Positions 14,553 through 22,338 of a stretch of 32,089 nucleotides of DNA are shown here, in pieces. Numbering within the stretch: position 1 is the stretch's first letter; every line of letters begins with the position of its first letter. Position numbers and translations under genes: made by a program. The DNA is from an uncultured Bacilli bacterium (GTDB lineage Bacteria; Bacillota_I; Bacilli_A; RF39; UBA660): assembly GCA_910583685.1 (NCBI GenBank), contig CAJTXY010000017.1:1-32089 (forward strand), read 5' to 3'. The notes beneath the pieces were generated by a model, which was not told where the DNA came from, made no database searches, and worked only from the letters and a program-made list of their open reading frames with translations.

Positions 14553-15680
14553 CTACTGATATTTCTCTCCTAAATACTTTTTCAAAAATTCTTCCTTATA
14601 ATCCAGTATAGTATCACTTTTAATCGCCTCTCTCAATTCCTCTGTAAGTTTAATTAGAAAACGAATATTATGAATAGATAGAAGTCTTCCACCTAACATT
14701 TCGTCTGTTGTAATTAAATGACGAATATATGCCTTAGTATAATTTTTACAAGTATAACAGTCGCACCCTTCTTCTAACCTAGTAAAATCTTCTTTGAATT
14801 TAGCATTATGCAAATTAATCTTACCTGCTCTTGTAAATGCTTGTCCATGCCTTGCAATTCTAGTAGGCAAAACACAATCAAAAATATCAACACCACGAAT
14901 AACACCTTCGATAATATCAACTGGCTCTCCTACTCCCATTAGATAACGAACCTTATCTTCTGGTAAATAAGGAATAGAATAATCGATGGCTTTATACATA
15001 TCATCTTTGCTCTCACCATCATTGGCAACTCCGCCAATACTATAACCATCAAAATTCATTTTAACTGTCTCTTCCGCTGACATCCGTCGCAAATCTTCAT
15101 ATGCTCCACCCTGTACAATTCCAAAAAGTGCTTGTCTTTTATTAGAATGGACCTTTTTACCACGTGCAGCCCATCGAAGCGTACGCTCCACACTATTTTT
15201 TAGATATTCATAACTTGCAGAAGCTGGAGGACATTCATCAAAACTCATCGCAATGTCACTATCAAGCTTATTTTGAATGGCAATCGATTTCTCAGGAGTT
15301 AGTAAAAGATTTTTACCATCAATATGACTTTTAAAATGAACTCCCTCTTCTGTAATATCCCTCTTTTTATTTTTAGCAAGGGAAAATACTTGAAACCCAC
15401 CACTATCAGTTAAAATGGGACCATTATAGTTCATAAACTGGTGAAGACCACCTGCTCTATCTATAATATCTTCTCCTGGTCTAAGCCATAAATGATAAGT
15501 ATTAGAAAGAACAATACCACTTCCTACATCATATAGCTCCTCAGGAGCTAGCCCCTTAACAGTAGCTTTTGTTCCAACAGGCATAAACATAGGAGTCTCC
15601 ACCACACCATAATTCGTACGAATCTTTCCAAGTCTTGCTTTTGTATTAACCTCTTTTTTCAAAAGTTCATACTGTATCAT
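14553..15680 (-). CDS. tgt: Queuine tRNA-guanine transglycosylase
   Basis: The enzyme exchanges the wobble guanine of GUN-anticodon tRNAs for a queuosine precursor (preQ1 in bacteria). The 375-aa length is typical. The substrate pocket and catalytic region read ILTDSGGFQVFSL near residue 88 and DIAMSFDECPP near residue 142. GIVQGGAYEDLR and SIGGVANDGE follow, then MGVGEPVDIIEGV, the second catalytic Asp in FDCVLPTRIARHG, and the zinc site CDCYTC...H near residues 307-333. Start: AAAGGAG 8 nt before ATG. queA lies on the same strand but is separated by three other genes, an unusual break in the queA-tgt pair. Confidence 0.97.
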   Translation of the reverse strand: MIQYELLKKEVNTKARLGKIRTNYGVVETPMFMPVGTKATVKGLAPEELYDVGSGIVLSNTYHLWLRPGEDIIDRAGGLHQFMNYNGPILTDSGGFQVFSLAKNKKRDITEEGVHFKSHIDGKNLLLTPEKSIAIQNKLDSDIAMSFDECPPASASYEYLKNSVERTLRWAARGKKVHSNKRQALFGIVQGGAYEDLRRMSAEETVKMNFDGYSIGGVANDGESKDDMYKAIDYSIPYLPEDKVRYLMGVGEPVDIIEGVIRGVDIFDCVLPTRIARHGQAFTRAGKINLHNAKFKEDFTRLEEGCDCYTCKNYTKAYIRHLITTDEMLGGRLLSIHNIRFLIKLTEELREAIKSDTILDYKEEFLKKYLGEKYQ

Positions 15681-15704
15681 AAATTCAACTCCTTTAAGAA
15701 TAAA

Positions 15705-17144
15705 TTATTTTTTCTTTCTTAGCGTAGCACAATCAGAATAAGATGTCTTTTTAACAGCAACAATTTCTCCATCCACTCTAGCACCTGTTGGTAAAAGATA
15801 AGAAAACGAATCATCCTCAGATTTTCCATAGATTGCCTGTCCGATATCACTTTTCATAGAAATAAATTTATCATCTCGTGCCTCATAACTGACAAATTCA
15901 TCTACAAGAGTGGCATCAAGACTCTCTACCTCACCATCCTGAAAACAAAGGTTTAATAAGAATTGGGAACCAACCTCAATCCGATCAGTATTAGGATTTT
16001 TAATAACCCTTTTTGAGCTTAATAAATGTTTAATTTCCATAATTCTACTTTCTAAATCGCTAATTTCAGAAACACAAAAACGATGATTTTCACTCTTTTG
16101 TTTCAACTCCATTTTAGTATGCAACACTTTATTTCTATATTCAAGTTCTGATCTTAACATCTCAAACTGTTCCTCTACTAACCCATCTGCTTTCAAATTT
16201 CTAGTATGGTAAAGAATAGGACTATTAGTCTTTGCTCTTTTTAATTGATTGTCGACATCATAAACAAAGCCTTTTCCTGAATGAAACGTAAAGCTATCAT
16301 TTTCACAAAGACCAAAAACACGACTACCAATAGAAGATATTTTCTCCATAAACTCATCATTCATCTCACGACCAACCGCAGAATTGATCATTTCTACTCG
16401 CCTTGTAACAATCTTTTGGCCAATTTGTAATACCACACTAAATTGTGTTCCAACTCCAATCGTGTTCCCCTTTGGAAGAGGTGCCATTTCTGAATTTTTT
16501 AATAACCCTCGAATATAACGCAAACGATGCTTCTCAGATGTGTCTAATGAATGATTTGCTAAATAAATAGCTTCTTCTTTTAATAGTTTCACTTGAGACT
16601 CTGTAAGCATATGAACCTCTTCCCATTTTCGTTGTGCAAATGGATCCGTTTTTCTAGCAATATTTAATTTTTTCCTTTCACGTTTTTCACTTTTACACAT
16701 TCTGTCATACGAATCTTTAATTTCTCTAATATAATGCAAATAATCATCATAATCAGTTTTAATTTCCAAAACTCTGCCAAGAACAACAATATTACCATCT
16801 TCATTTACCTGTTGTAGAAAGTCTCCTTCTCTCTTGCCAACAAGTAACTGTCCTAAAGCCCCTTTTTTACTAATAAAATCGTAATCACTATCTAATTCAA
16901 CACCAAGATCATCCTCCACTAAAAACGCATCTCTACTAGAAGAATCAAACATAGAAATTACAAATCTTGTTCCAACTTCAATTTTCTCTACTACCCGTTC
17001 CTGCAAAAATTCACAGTCACGAAGAAGGGCCTTTTTTAAATTCAAATTATATATCTCAAAAGCATCAGGATTGCAATCTAAGATCTCCTGTTCTCTTCGA
17101 CAAGCTTCTCGCAAAGCACTAACCTGTTCTGGTATCAATATCAT
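15705..17144 (-). CDS. Protein with three GreA/GreB C-terminal-like modules
   Basis: 479 aa built as three copies of helical region plus FKBP-like GreA/GreB C-terminal module, at about residues 52-128, 226-297 and 385-465. Each opens with a form of IxVGTxF (IEVGTRFV, IGVGTQFS, IEVGSQFL). The first and third have a typical inner block, FISKKGALGQLLVGKREGD and FISMKSDIGQAIYGKSEDD, matching GreA's 'SPLGxALLGKxxGD'; the second is SSIGSRVFGLCEND. The helical spacers start with patterns such as LTESQVKLLKEE. They lack the GreA coiled-coil tip motif GDLSENAEY, so transcript-cleavage activity is unlikely. True Gre factors have one module in about 158 aa. Own promoter at 17169-17197. Paralog of the next upstream gene. 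Role unknown; RNA-polymerase binding is an inference. Confidence 0.75.
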   Translation of the reverse strand: MILIPEQVSALREACRREQEILDCNPDAFEIYNLNLKKALLRDCEFLQERVVEKIEVGTRFVISMFDSSSRDAFLVEDDLGVELDSDYDFISKKGALGQLLVGKREGDFLQQVNEDGNIVVLGRVLEIKTDYDDYLHYIREIKDSYDRMCKSEKRERKKLNIARKTDPFAQRKWEEVHMLTESQVKLLKEEAIYLANHSLDTSEKHRLRYIRGLLKNSEMAPLPKGNTIGVGTQFSVVLQIGQKIVTRRVEMINSAVGREMNDEFMEKISSIGSRVFGLCENDSFTFHSGKGFVYDVDNQLKRAKTNSPILYHTRNLKADGLVEEQFEMLRSELEYRNKVLHTKMELKQKSENHRFCVSEISDLESRIMEIKHLLSSKRVIKNPNTDRIEVGSQFLLNLCFQDGEVESLDATLVDEFVSYEARDDKFISMKSDIGQAIYGKSEDDSFSYLLPTGARVDGEIVAVKKTSYSDCATLRKKK

Positions 17145-17168
17145 AAAATCACTCCTATAAATATCTCT

Positions 17169-17197
17169 AGTATACTACGAAGTCAAAATAATGCCAA
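17169..17197 (-). promoter_or_regulatory. Promoter of the three-module Gre-like gene
   Basis: On the minus strand TTGGCA (17192-17197), 17-nt spacer, TATACT (17169-17174). AGGAG and ATG follow. Confidence 0.7.
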
Positions 17198-17235
17198 GCG
17201 ATTAATTGAATATAGAAATATTTTGATACCAATTA

Positions 17236-18258
17236 CTATGTTATTTTTTTTTGATAAGTATAACCATTTTCCCTTGAAGTAATCTCTTTTTGACAATCAA
17301 TATCAAATACCATACCCCGTACATAATGGTTGTCCCTTTTACTTTCTCGAAACAAAAACTTTTCTTTATTTTTAAGTCCAAATACAGTAGAGCCTAATGG
17401 ACTAGTTCTCACAATATAGTCACTTTTTAATTCATCACTTACTATCTCGTTAACCATCTCTAGACGCCTTGTTTCAAAACCATTTGGAGTAAAAAGCATA
17501 ATCTGAAAACAAGAACCAACGCCAATTGTATTATCATCTGGTAAAGAAGAAACTTCTCTTTGAGCTAATAACCGTTCAATTTCTTTTAACCTGATTTTTC
17601 CCTCTTCACTAAATGAATGAGCAAGTATTCTTTCCCTTTCCTGTTCTAATAATATTTTTTGTGACATAGTAATGGTCTGATAAGTATTCCACTCCTCTTC
17701 CGCTTCTAAATCAAATTTTCTATTCCGTTTTAATTTCTTTAATTTTTGGTCTTCCTCATAGCAGACTAAAGTACAAGAATTGCTATCTCTTAAAAAACAA
17801 TCATAATCCTTATCTTCCTTTTTAATTTCTAAAACTGTGCCAACTTTTCCAATAACATCCCTCTCTCGTGCACCAAGGAGTTGCTTACCAATAGGACTTT
17901 CTTTGCTAATAAACCCCTGCATACTCCCCATTCCTACAGTTTTATCTACTAAAATAAAATCAAAAACTTCATCTTCATCAAAAAATTGAAATAAAAACCT
18001 CGTTCCAATTTCAATATGACTAATTGTTCTTTTTCGTAAATAAGTACTATTAAGCAAAATCTCCTTAATTTCCTTTTTCTCTTTTTTCTCCATATGATAT
18101 TGATTATGAGCAAAAGAATCTATACCAACAGGAATATGTAAAACTTCTGTTTCATCATAATCAATATTATCATAATAATCATCAAAACCTTTTAACTGAT
18201 TCTTCACGCATTCTAATCGTTCTCGCAATAGTTTTACCTGCTCTGGCACTAATATCAT
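17236..18258 (-). CDS. Protein with two GreA/GreB C-terminal-like modules
   Basis: 340 aa from the ATG at 18256-18258, chosen because GGGGG lies 8 nt upstream and because the paralog also starts MILxPEQV; a TTG five codons earlier has no ribosome site. Two modules: residues about 80-146 (IEIGTRFLF, FISKESPIGKQLLGARERD, VGTVLEI) and about 243-320 (IGVGSCFQI, RTSPLGSTVFGL, GMVFDI). The inner block SPIGKQLLGA is very close to true GreA. Helical spacers carry MSQKILLEQERERILAHS, matching ESQVKLLKEEAIYLANHS of the neighbour, so the genes arose by tandem duplication followed by gain or loss of one module. No GreA acidic-tip motif is seen. Its leader can hide the ribosome site in a hairpin. Function unknown. 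Confidence 0.75.
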   Translation of the reverse strand: MILVPEQVKLLRERLECVKNQLKGFDDYYDNIDYDETEVLHIPVGIDSFAHNQYHMEKKEKKEIKEILLNSTYLRKRTISHIEIGTRFLFQFFDEDEVFDFILVDKTVGMGSMQGFISKESPIGKQLLGARERDVIGKVGTVLEIKKEDKDYDCFLRDSNSCTLVCYEEDQKLKKLKRNRKFDLEAEEEWNTYQTITMSQKILLEQERERILAHSFSEEGKIRLKEIERLLAQREVSSLPDDNTIGVGSCFQIMLFTPNGFETRRLEMVNEIVSDELKSDYIVRTSPLGSTVFGLKNKEKFLFRESKRDNHYVRGMVFDIDCQKEITSRENGYTYQKKIT

Positions 18259-18267
18259 ATTCTCATC

Positions 18268-18302
18268 CCCCAAAATATTTGCATATAGTAAACACTTCGG
18301 GG
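18268..18302 (-). promoter_or_regulatory. 5'-leader hairpin that would cover the ribosome site of the two-module Gre-like gene
   Basis: On the minus strand CCCCGAAGT at the predicted transcript start (18294-18302) can pair over 9 bp (including two G-U) with ATTTTGGGG (18268-18276), which contains most of the GGGGG Shine-Dalgarno. Seen in sequence; regulatory role inferred. Confidence 0.45.
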
Positions 18303-18305
18303 CAT

Positions 18306-18334
18306 ATTATACCATAAATAAATAATTTTTGCAA
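18306..18334 (-). promoter_or_regulatory. Strong promoter of the two-module Gre-like gene
   Basis: On the minus strand TTGCAA (18329-18334), 17-nt spacer, TATAAT (18306-18311), with TGG in the extended position. It lies directly after the upstream terminator. Confidence 0.8.
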
Positions 18335-18336
18335 AC

Positions 18337-18359
18337 AAAAAAGCGATCAATAGAACCGC
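18337..18359 (-). terminator. Intrinsic terminator of the 396-aa gene
   Basis: On the minus strand GCGGT TCTATTG ATCGC followed by TTTTTT. The stem begins next to the TAG stop at 18360-18362. Confidence 0.7.
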
Positions 18360-19550
18360 CTAAAGCTTCTTATGATCCATATCACGACAAATAGTAAAGG
18401 ATTGATATACATCATTTAAAACATTGGAAGAAACAGTATTGGTAAAATCAGCATTAGAATCTATCTTAAGATGCATTGCATTATCTAATTCATAAGGGTA
18501 ACTAGAAACTTCAACATTTGGAAAATGATACTCTATTCTTCTAAATATTCGCAAATACTTATTATGAATATTATATTGTAAAGAATCATTCTTACTCTTT
18601 AAAGTCTCAATCTCCTGATGACAGTTAATATCCCACTCATTATCTAAGCCACCCCTCCTACTTTCAAGTTGAGAAATTTTAGATTGGATTACTCTCTCCT
18701 TTGCCTGATATCTTAAAGGGTAAAAGTTCTTCACCACAATATCTTCTATTCCAAGCTCCTGCATCATTTTTAAAAAGGCTGTAAATGCAAAAAGTTGAGA
18801 TACAGAAACATCTTTAATACTCTCTTCCTCATAATCATTCACAAAATTTTCATTTGCCTTATATAATAATCGATTTATTTTCTTTTGATATGGAGTAAAA
18901 GAGGTCTTATGAACTCCTTGTATTGCGTAAACATAACTAACATTATTACTAATTCCAAACGAAATATTTGGCAGCTCATAAATTTCATCTGGACTTTGAC
19001 AAGATTTTATATGGGAGCAGAATACATAAGGTGTTTCTAATGCGGATGGGTTTTGAATATCAACATAAGCTTCCAGCTGATTCATTCCTAATCTTTCTAT
19101 TTCTTCACTCATAAACTTCGTCCTTAAATTTTCATTACAAAATTCATTATCTAAAAAACCAACCCTTTGATATAAAAAATGAATAGGATCATTAAAATCT
19201 TCCTCTGTCGCATTAAACCATACATTTAGTAAAACTGCTTGCAGCATACTATCGACATCACCAGCAAAATATAAATAATCAATTTGTTGAAGCTCTTCGT
19301 GCTTGTTTATATGTTCTATCATCTTTAAGCAGTATTCGACTAAAACAGCATTAAATCGTTCTTTGTCTTTAATTAATAAAGTTACCCCCCCCCGGGTATT
19401 TTCAGGACTATAACGATTTATATTATCATCTAAAACTCTTGTATCAAAATCAACAAAAAACTTCCAGCCATCTATAAAAATAGGTTGGCTACTTGCTGCC
19501 GCTGGAACAATTGTCTGATAAAAAAAGTCTAATATTCTTTGTTCACTCAT
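18360..19550 (-). CDS. Unrecognised 396-aa protein
   Basis: I do not recognise this protein. It is soluble-looking, acidic, with no signal peptide or membrane helix. Visible features: an N-terminal segment PIFIDGWKFFVDFDTRVLDD, a central region rich in aromatic and Asp/Asn residues, a coiled-coil stretch near residues 285-330 (AKERVIQSKISQLESRR; EIETLKSKNDSLQ), and a C-terminus with several Asn/Asp. AAAGGGG lies 9 nt before the ATG. It starts 14 nt after the queA stop, so it shares the ruvA-ruvB-queA transcript, then ends at its own terminator. The codons for Arg53-Gly54-Gly55 contain a run of nine G, which could slip. A gene in the same block as Holliday-junction and queuosine genes gives no firm clue to function. 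Confidence 0.75.
   Translation of the reverse strand: MSEQRILDFFYQTIVPAAASSQPIFIDGWKFFVDFDTRVLDDNINRYSPENTRGGVTLLIKDKERFNAVLVEYCLKMIEHINKHEELQQIDYLYFAGDVDSMLQAVLLNVWFNATEEDFNDPIHFLYQRVGFLDNEFCNENLRTKFMSEEIERLGMNQLEAYVDIQNPSALETPYVFCSHIKSCQSPDEIYELPNISFGISNNVSYVYAIQGVHKTSFTPYQKKINRLLYKANENFVNDYEEESIKDVSVSQLFAFTAFLKMMQELGIEDIVVKNFYPLRYQAKERVIQSKISQLESRRGGLDNEWDINCHQEIETLKSKNDSLQYNIHNKYLRIFRRIEYHFPNVEVSSYPYELDNAMHLKIDSNADFTNTVSSNVLNDVYQSFTICRDMDHKKL
19385..19393 (-). repeat. G9 homopolymer inside the 396-aa gene
   Basis: Nine consecutive C on the plus strand (G on the coding strand), preceded by CCC on the coding strand. Exceptional in this AT-rich DNA. One-base slippage would truncate the protein shortly after residue 55. 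Confidence 0.9.
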
Positions 19551-19564
19551 TTTTCATAACCCCT

Positions 19565-20590
19565 TTATTTTATAATCATCGCATCTCCAAAAGAGAAAAA
19601 GCGATATTCCTCTTCTACTGCTATACTATAAGCCTTTAAAATATTTTCTCGCCCTGCTAAAGCAGAAACTAGCATAACAAGTGTTGACTTTGGCAAATGA
19701 AAATTGGTAATAAGAGAATCAATTGCCTTAAATTCATAACCTGGATAAATAAAAATATCAGTCCAACCTCTAGACTCTCTGAATTTACCATACTTAGATA
19801 CAATTGTTTCTAAGGTTCTAGTAGAAGTTGTTCCTACACTAATAATTCTTTTTCCCATCTTTTTAGTAGCATTCAAAAGTTCTGCAACATCATCACTCAT
19901 TTCATAGTATTCACTATGCATATGATGATCTTCTATTTTTTCGACACTCACGGGTCTAAAAGTTCCAAGTCCTACGTGTAAGGTAACATAAGCAAGCTGG
20001 ATTCCTTTTGCAGAGATTTTCTCAAGCAACTCCTCCGTAAAATGAAGTCCTGCAGTTGGAGCAGCAGCACTGCCTACTTCCTTCGCATAAACGGTCTGAT
20101 AACGAGACTGATCCTCTAACTTTTCATGAATATAAGGAGGAAGAGGCATAGTACCAAGTTGATCTAAAATTTCGTATAAAATTCCAGTATATAAAAGCCT
20201 AAAATAGCGAATTCCTTCTTCTTCCTCTTTAATACATTCCGCCTTTAAAAGTCCATCCCCAAAAGACACAATGGTTCCTAACTTGATACGACGTGCAGGT
20301 TTTACCAAACACTCCCAATCGTCGTTTTCTATATTTTTTAAAAGTAAAATTTCAATTACAGCTCCAGTATCTTCCTTTTGACCAATAAGTCTCGCTGGAA
20401 GAACTTTGGTATTATTTAAAACAAGAGTATCTCCTGGTTCTAAATAATCTATAATATCTCCAAAATATTTATGTTCTACTGTCCCTGTTTCCTTATCTAA
20501 AACAAGAAGTCTTGATGCATCTCTTTGTTTTAGAGGTGTTTGGGCAATGAGCTCTTCTGGTAAAAAATAATCAAAATCTTCTACAGTCAT
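19565..20590 (-). CDS. queA: S-adenosylmethionine:tRNA ribosyltransferase-isomerase
   Basis: QueA moves the ribosyl part of S-adenosylmethionine onto preQ1 in tRNA to form epoxyqueuosine. 341 aa from the ATG at 20588-20590 (GGGGG, 7 nt spacing). An earlier frame start overlapping ruvB is rejected for lack of a ribosome site. Signatures: DFDYFLPEELIAQTPL at the N-terminus, SRLLVLDKETG, LNNTKVLPARL, MPLPPYI, then the conserved stretch from VYAKEVGSAAAPTAGLHFTEEL, HVGLGTFRPV, GTTSTRTLE and NFHLPKSTLVMLVSA. It follows ruvB by 13 nt, the classic ruvB-queA order. tgt is displaced about 4 kb downstream. Confidence 0.96.
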   Translation of the reverse strand: MTVEDFDYFLPEELIAQTPLKQRDASRLLVLDKETGTVEHKYFGDIIDYLEPGDTLVLNNTKVLPARLIGQKEDTGAVIEILLLKNIENDDWECLVKPARRIKLGTIVSFGDGLLKAECIKEEEEGIRYFRLLYTGILYEILDQLGTMPLPPYIHEKLEDQSRYQTVYAKEVGSAAAPTAGLHFTEELLEKISAKGIQLAYVTLHVGLGTFRPVSVEKIEDHHMHSEYYEMSDDVAELLNATKKMGKRIISVGTTSTRTLETIVSKYGKFRESRGWTDIFIYPGYEFKAIDSLITNFHLPKSTLVMLVSALAGRENILKAYSIAVEEEYRFFSFGDAMIIK

Positions 20591-20603
20591 AAAAAGTCCC
20601 CCT

Positions 20604-21626
20604 TTACTCATTATTCGAAAATACACTCTCTTGATAGTTAATCTTCAATACGTCATAAGCTTTTGGCGTTACTATTCTACCACGAGATGTACGTTTTAGC
20701 AATCCATTTTGTAAAAGATATGGTTCATACACATCCTCAATTGTAGTCACTTCTTCTCCAATAGCAGAAGCAATAGCATCAACACCTACTGGACCACCAT
20801 TAAATTTTTTTATAATCGCAAGTAAAAGCTCATGATCAACATCATCAAGTCCATATTTATCTACTTTTAGTCGTGAAAGGGCAAGTTCTGTAATCTCTTT
20901 ATCAATCATTCCTTTTCCTTCTACCAAAGCAAAATCTCTTACTCGTTTAAAAAGACGATTAGCAATTCTCGGCGTTCCACGACTACGACTCGCAAGTTCT
21001 ACTGCAGCTTCATCATCTATATCTATTTCCAAAACTCGAGAAGTCCTTTTAACAATTGTAGTTAATTCCTCCAAGGTATAATACTGCATTTTAGAAATGA
21101 TTCCAAAACGATCTCGAAGCGGTGCTGTTAAGTCTCCTGCTCGTGTTGTTGCACCAACTAAAGTAAAAGGTGGTAAATCAATTTTAATATTTCTAGTATT
21201 CCCTTCACTTCCAATAATAATATCTAATGTGAAGTCTTCCATCGCAGGATATAAAATCTCCTCAATAAAACGAGGCATTCTGTGAATCTCATCAATAAAC
21301 AAAACATCTCCTGGCTCTAATGTAGAAAGAACAGCTGCTAAATCCCCAGATTTTTCAATCGAAGGCCCACTCGCAGTTTTAATATTACTACCAAGTTCAT
21401 TGGCAATAATATAAGCAAGAGTTGTCTTTCCAAGTCCCGGAGGACCATATAAAAGAACGTGATCTAGGGCATCTCCTCTAATCTTAGCCGCTTCAATAAA
21501 TACTTTAATATTCTCTTTTACATCTCTTTGACCAATATATTCATCTAACATCTCAGGACGAATAGTATTATCTATAATTTTATCATCCTTTACTTCTACA
21601 TTTCTAACAATGCTTTCCTCTTCCAT
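20604..21626 (-). CDS. ruvB: Holliday junction branch migration helicase RuvB
   Basis: RuvB is the AAA+ motor that drives branch migration together with RuvA. The 340-aa length is typical. N-terminal RPEMLDEYIGQ is followed by Walker A GPPGLGKTTLA (about residues 60-70), Walker B LFIDEIHRM near residue 109, sensor 1 VGATTRAGDLTAPLRDRFGI, and the arginine-finger/sensor 2 region SRGTPRIANRL. The C-terminal winged helix has GGPVGVDAIASAIGEE, EPYLLQNGLLKRTSRGR and an atypical tail VTPKAYDVLKINYQESVF. GGAGG precedes the ATG, and the gene begins 9 nt after the ruvA stop. Confidence 0.97.
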   Translation of the reverse strand: MEEESIVRNVEVKDDKIIDNTIRPEMLDEYIGQRDVKENIKVFIEAAKIRGDALDHVLLYGPPGLGKTTLAYIIANELGSNIKTASGPSIEKSGDLAAVLSTLEPGDVLFIDEIHRMPRFIEEILYPAMEDFTLDIIIGSEGNTRNIKIDLPPFTLVGATTRAGDLTAPLRDRFGIISKMQYYTLEELTTIVKRTSRVLEIDIDDEAAVELASRSRGTPRIANRLFKRVRDFALVEGKGMIDKEITELALSRLKVDKYGLDDVDHELLLAIIKKFNGGPVGVDAIASAIGEEVTTIEDVYEPYLLQNGLLKRTSRGRIVTPKAYDVLKINYQESVFSNNE

Positions 21627-21635
21627 AAATTCCTC

Positions 21636-22193
21636 CTACTTTAAAAGTAATTTTAATGCTTCTCTTACTTGATCTTCAATAGCTAAACTACTATCAATTC
21701 TTGGAATCACACTTTTAAATTCCTTTTCTTTATAACCAAGGCCTTTTAATACTTCTGCTAACTCTTCCTGAGTACTTTCCTCCATCATCTCAACCCCTGC
21801 TATTTGAATCTTTCCCTTTAAATCCAAGATCATCTGTTTTGCAAGCTTGTCCCCAATCTTAGGAAACTTCTTTAAATACAAAATATTTTCACGTTCAATA
21901 GCATCAACGATTCCAGAAATAGAACCTGTTGCAAGAATAGGCAAAGCCATTTTACAGCCTAATCCCTTAACATTAATAAGTTTTAAAAACAATTCTTTTT
22001 CTGATATTTCTTTAAATCCAAAAAGACTATGCTCATCTTCTTTAATTTGTTGATAAAGATAAACCTTTATTTCCTTATCTATTTCAAAAGCATAAGGATT
22101 TGGAGTATGAACAAAATACCCAATTCCCCCTGTTTCTAAAACAATTCCTGTACTTTTGATATCTGTTACAACACCTTTGATATATTCATACAT
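21636..22193 (-). CDS. ruvA: Holliday junction DNA helicase RuvA
   Basis: The tetrameric DNA-binding subunit that grips the four-way junction and recruits RuvB. 185 aa. The N-terminal OB fold starts MYEYIKGVVTDIKSTGIVLETGGIGY; the LFGFKEISEKELFLKLINVKGLG segment leads into the first helix-hairpin-helix (GLGCKMALPIL), and a second hairpin follows at FPKIGDKLAKQMILDLKGK (about residues 109-127). After an acidic linker comes the C-terminal RuvB-binding helix (VLKGLGYKEKEF). A strong promoter lies at 22217-22245, divergent from the peptidase promoter. First gene of ruvA-ruvB-queA. Confidence 0.96.
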   Translation of the reverse strand: MYEYIKGVVTDIKSTGIVLETGGIGYFVHTPNPYAFEIDKEIKVYLYQQIKEDEHSLFGFKEISEKELFLKLINVKGLGCKMALPILATGSISGIVDAIERENILYLKKFPKIGDKLAKQMILDLKGKIQIAGVEMMEESTQEELAEVLKGLGYKEKEFKSVIPRIDSSLAIEDQVREALKLLLK

Positions 22194-22216
22194 TTTACTA
22201 CCTCTCTTCTTTATTT

Positions 22217-22245
22217 ATTATACGGTATTTTAAAAGAAGTTGCAA
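22217..22245 (-). promoter_or_regulatory. Promoter of ruvA-ruvB-queA
   Basis: On the minus strand TTGCAA (22240-22245), 17-nt spacer, TATAAT (22217-22222). Confidence 0.82.
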
Positions 22246-22283
22246 ACAAATGTATTATTTTACTGTTTATTATATCTGAAAAA

Positions 22284-22312
22284 TTTACAAAAGTACTAAA
22301 ATATAGTATAAT
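22284..22312 (+). promoter_or_regulatory. Promoter of the metallopeptidase gene
   Basis: TTTACA (22284-22289), 17-nt spacer, TATAAT (22307-22312). It is divergent from the ruvA promoter with about 40 nt between the -35 boxes. Confidence 0.82.
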
Positions 22313-22338
22313 AACTCCCCAAAAAAAGGAGGTCAATT

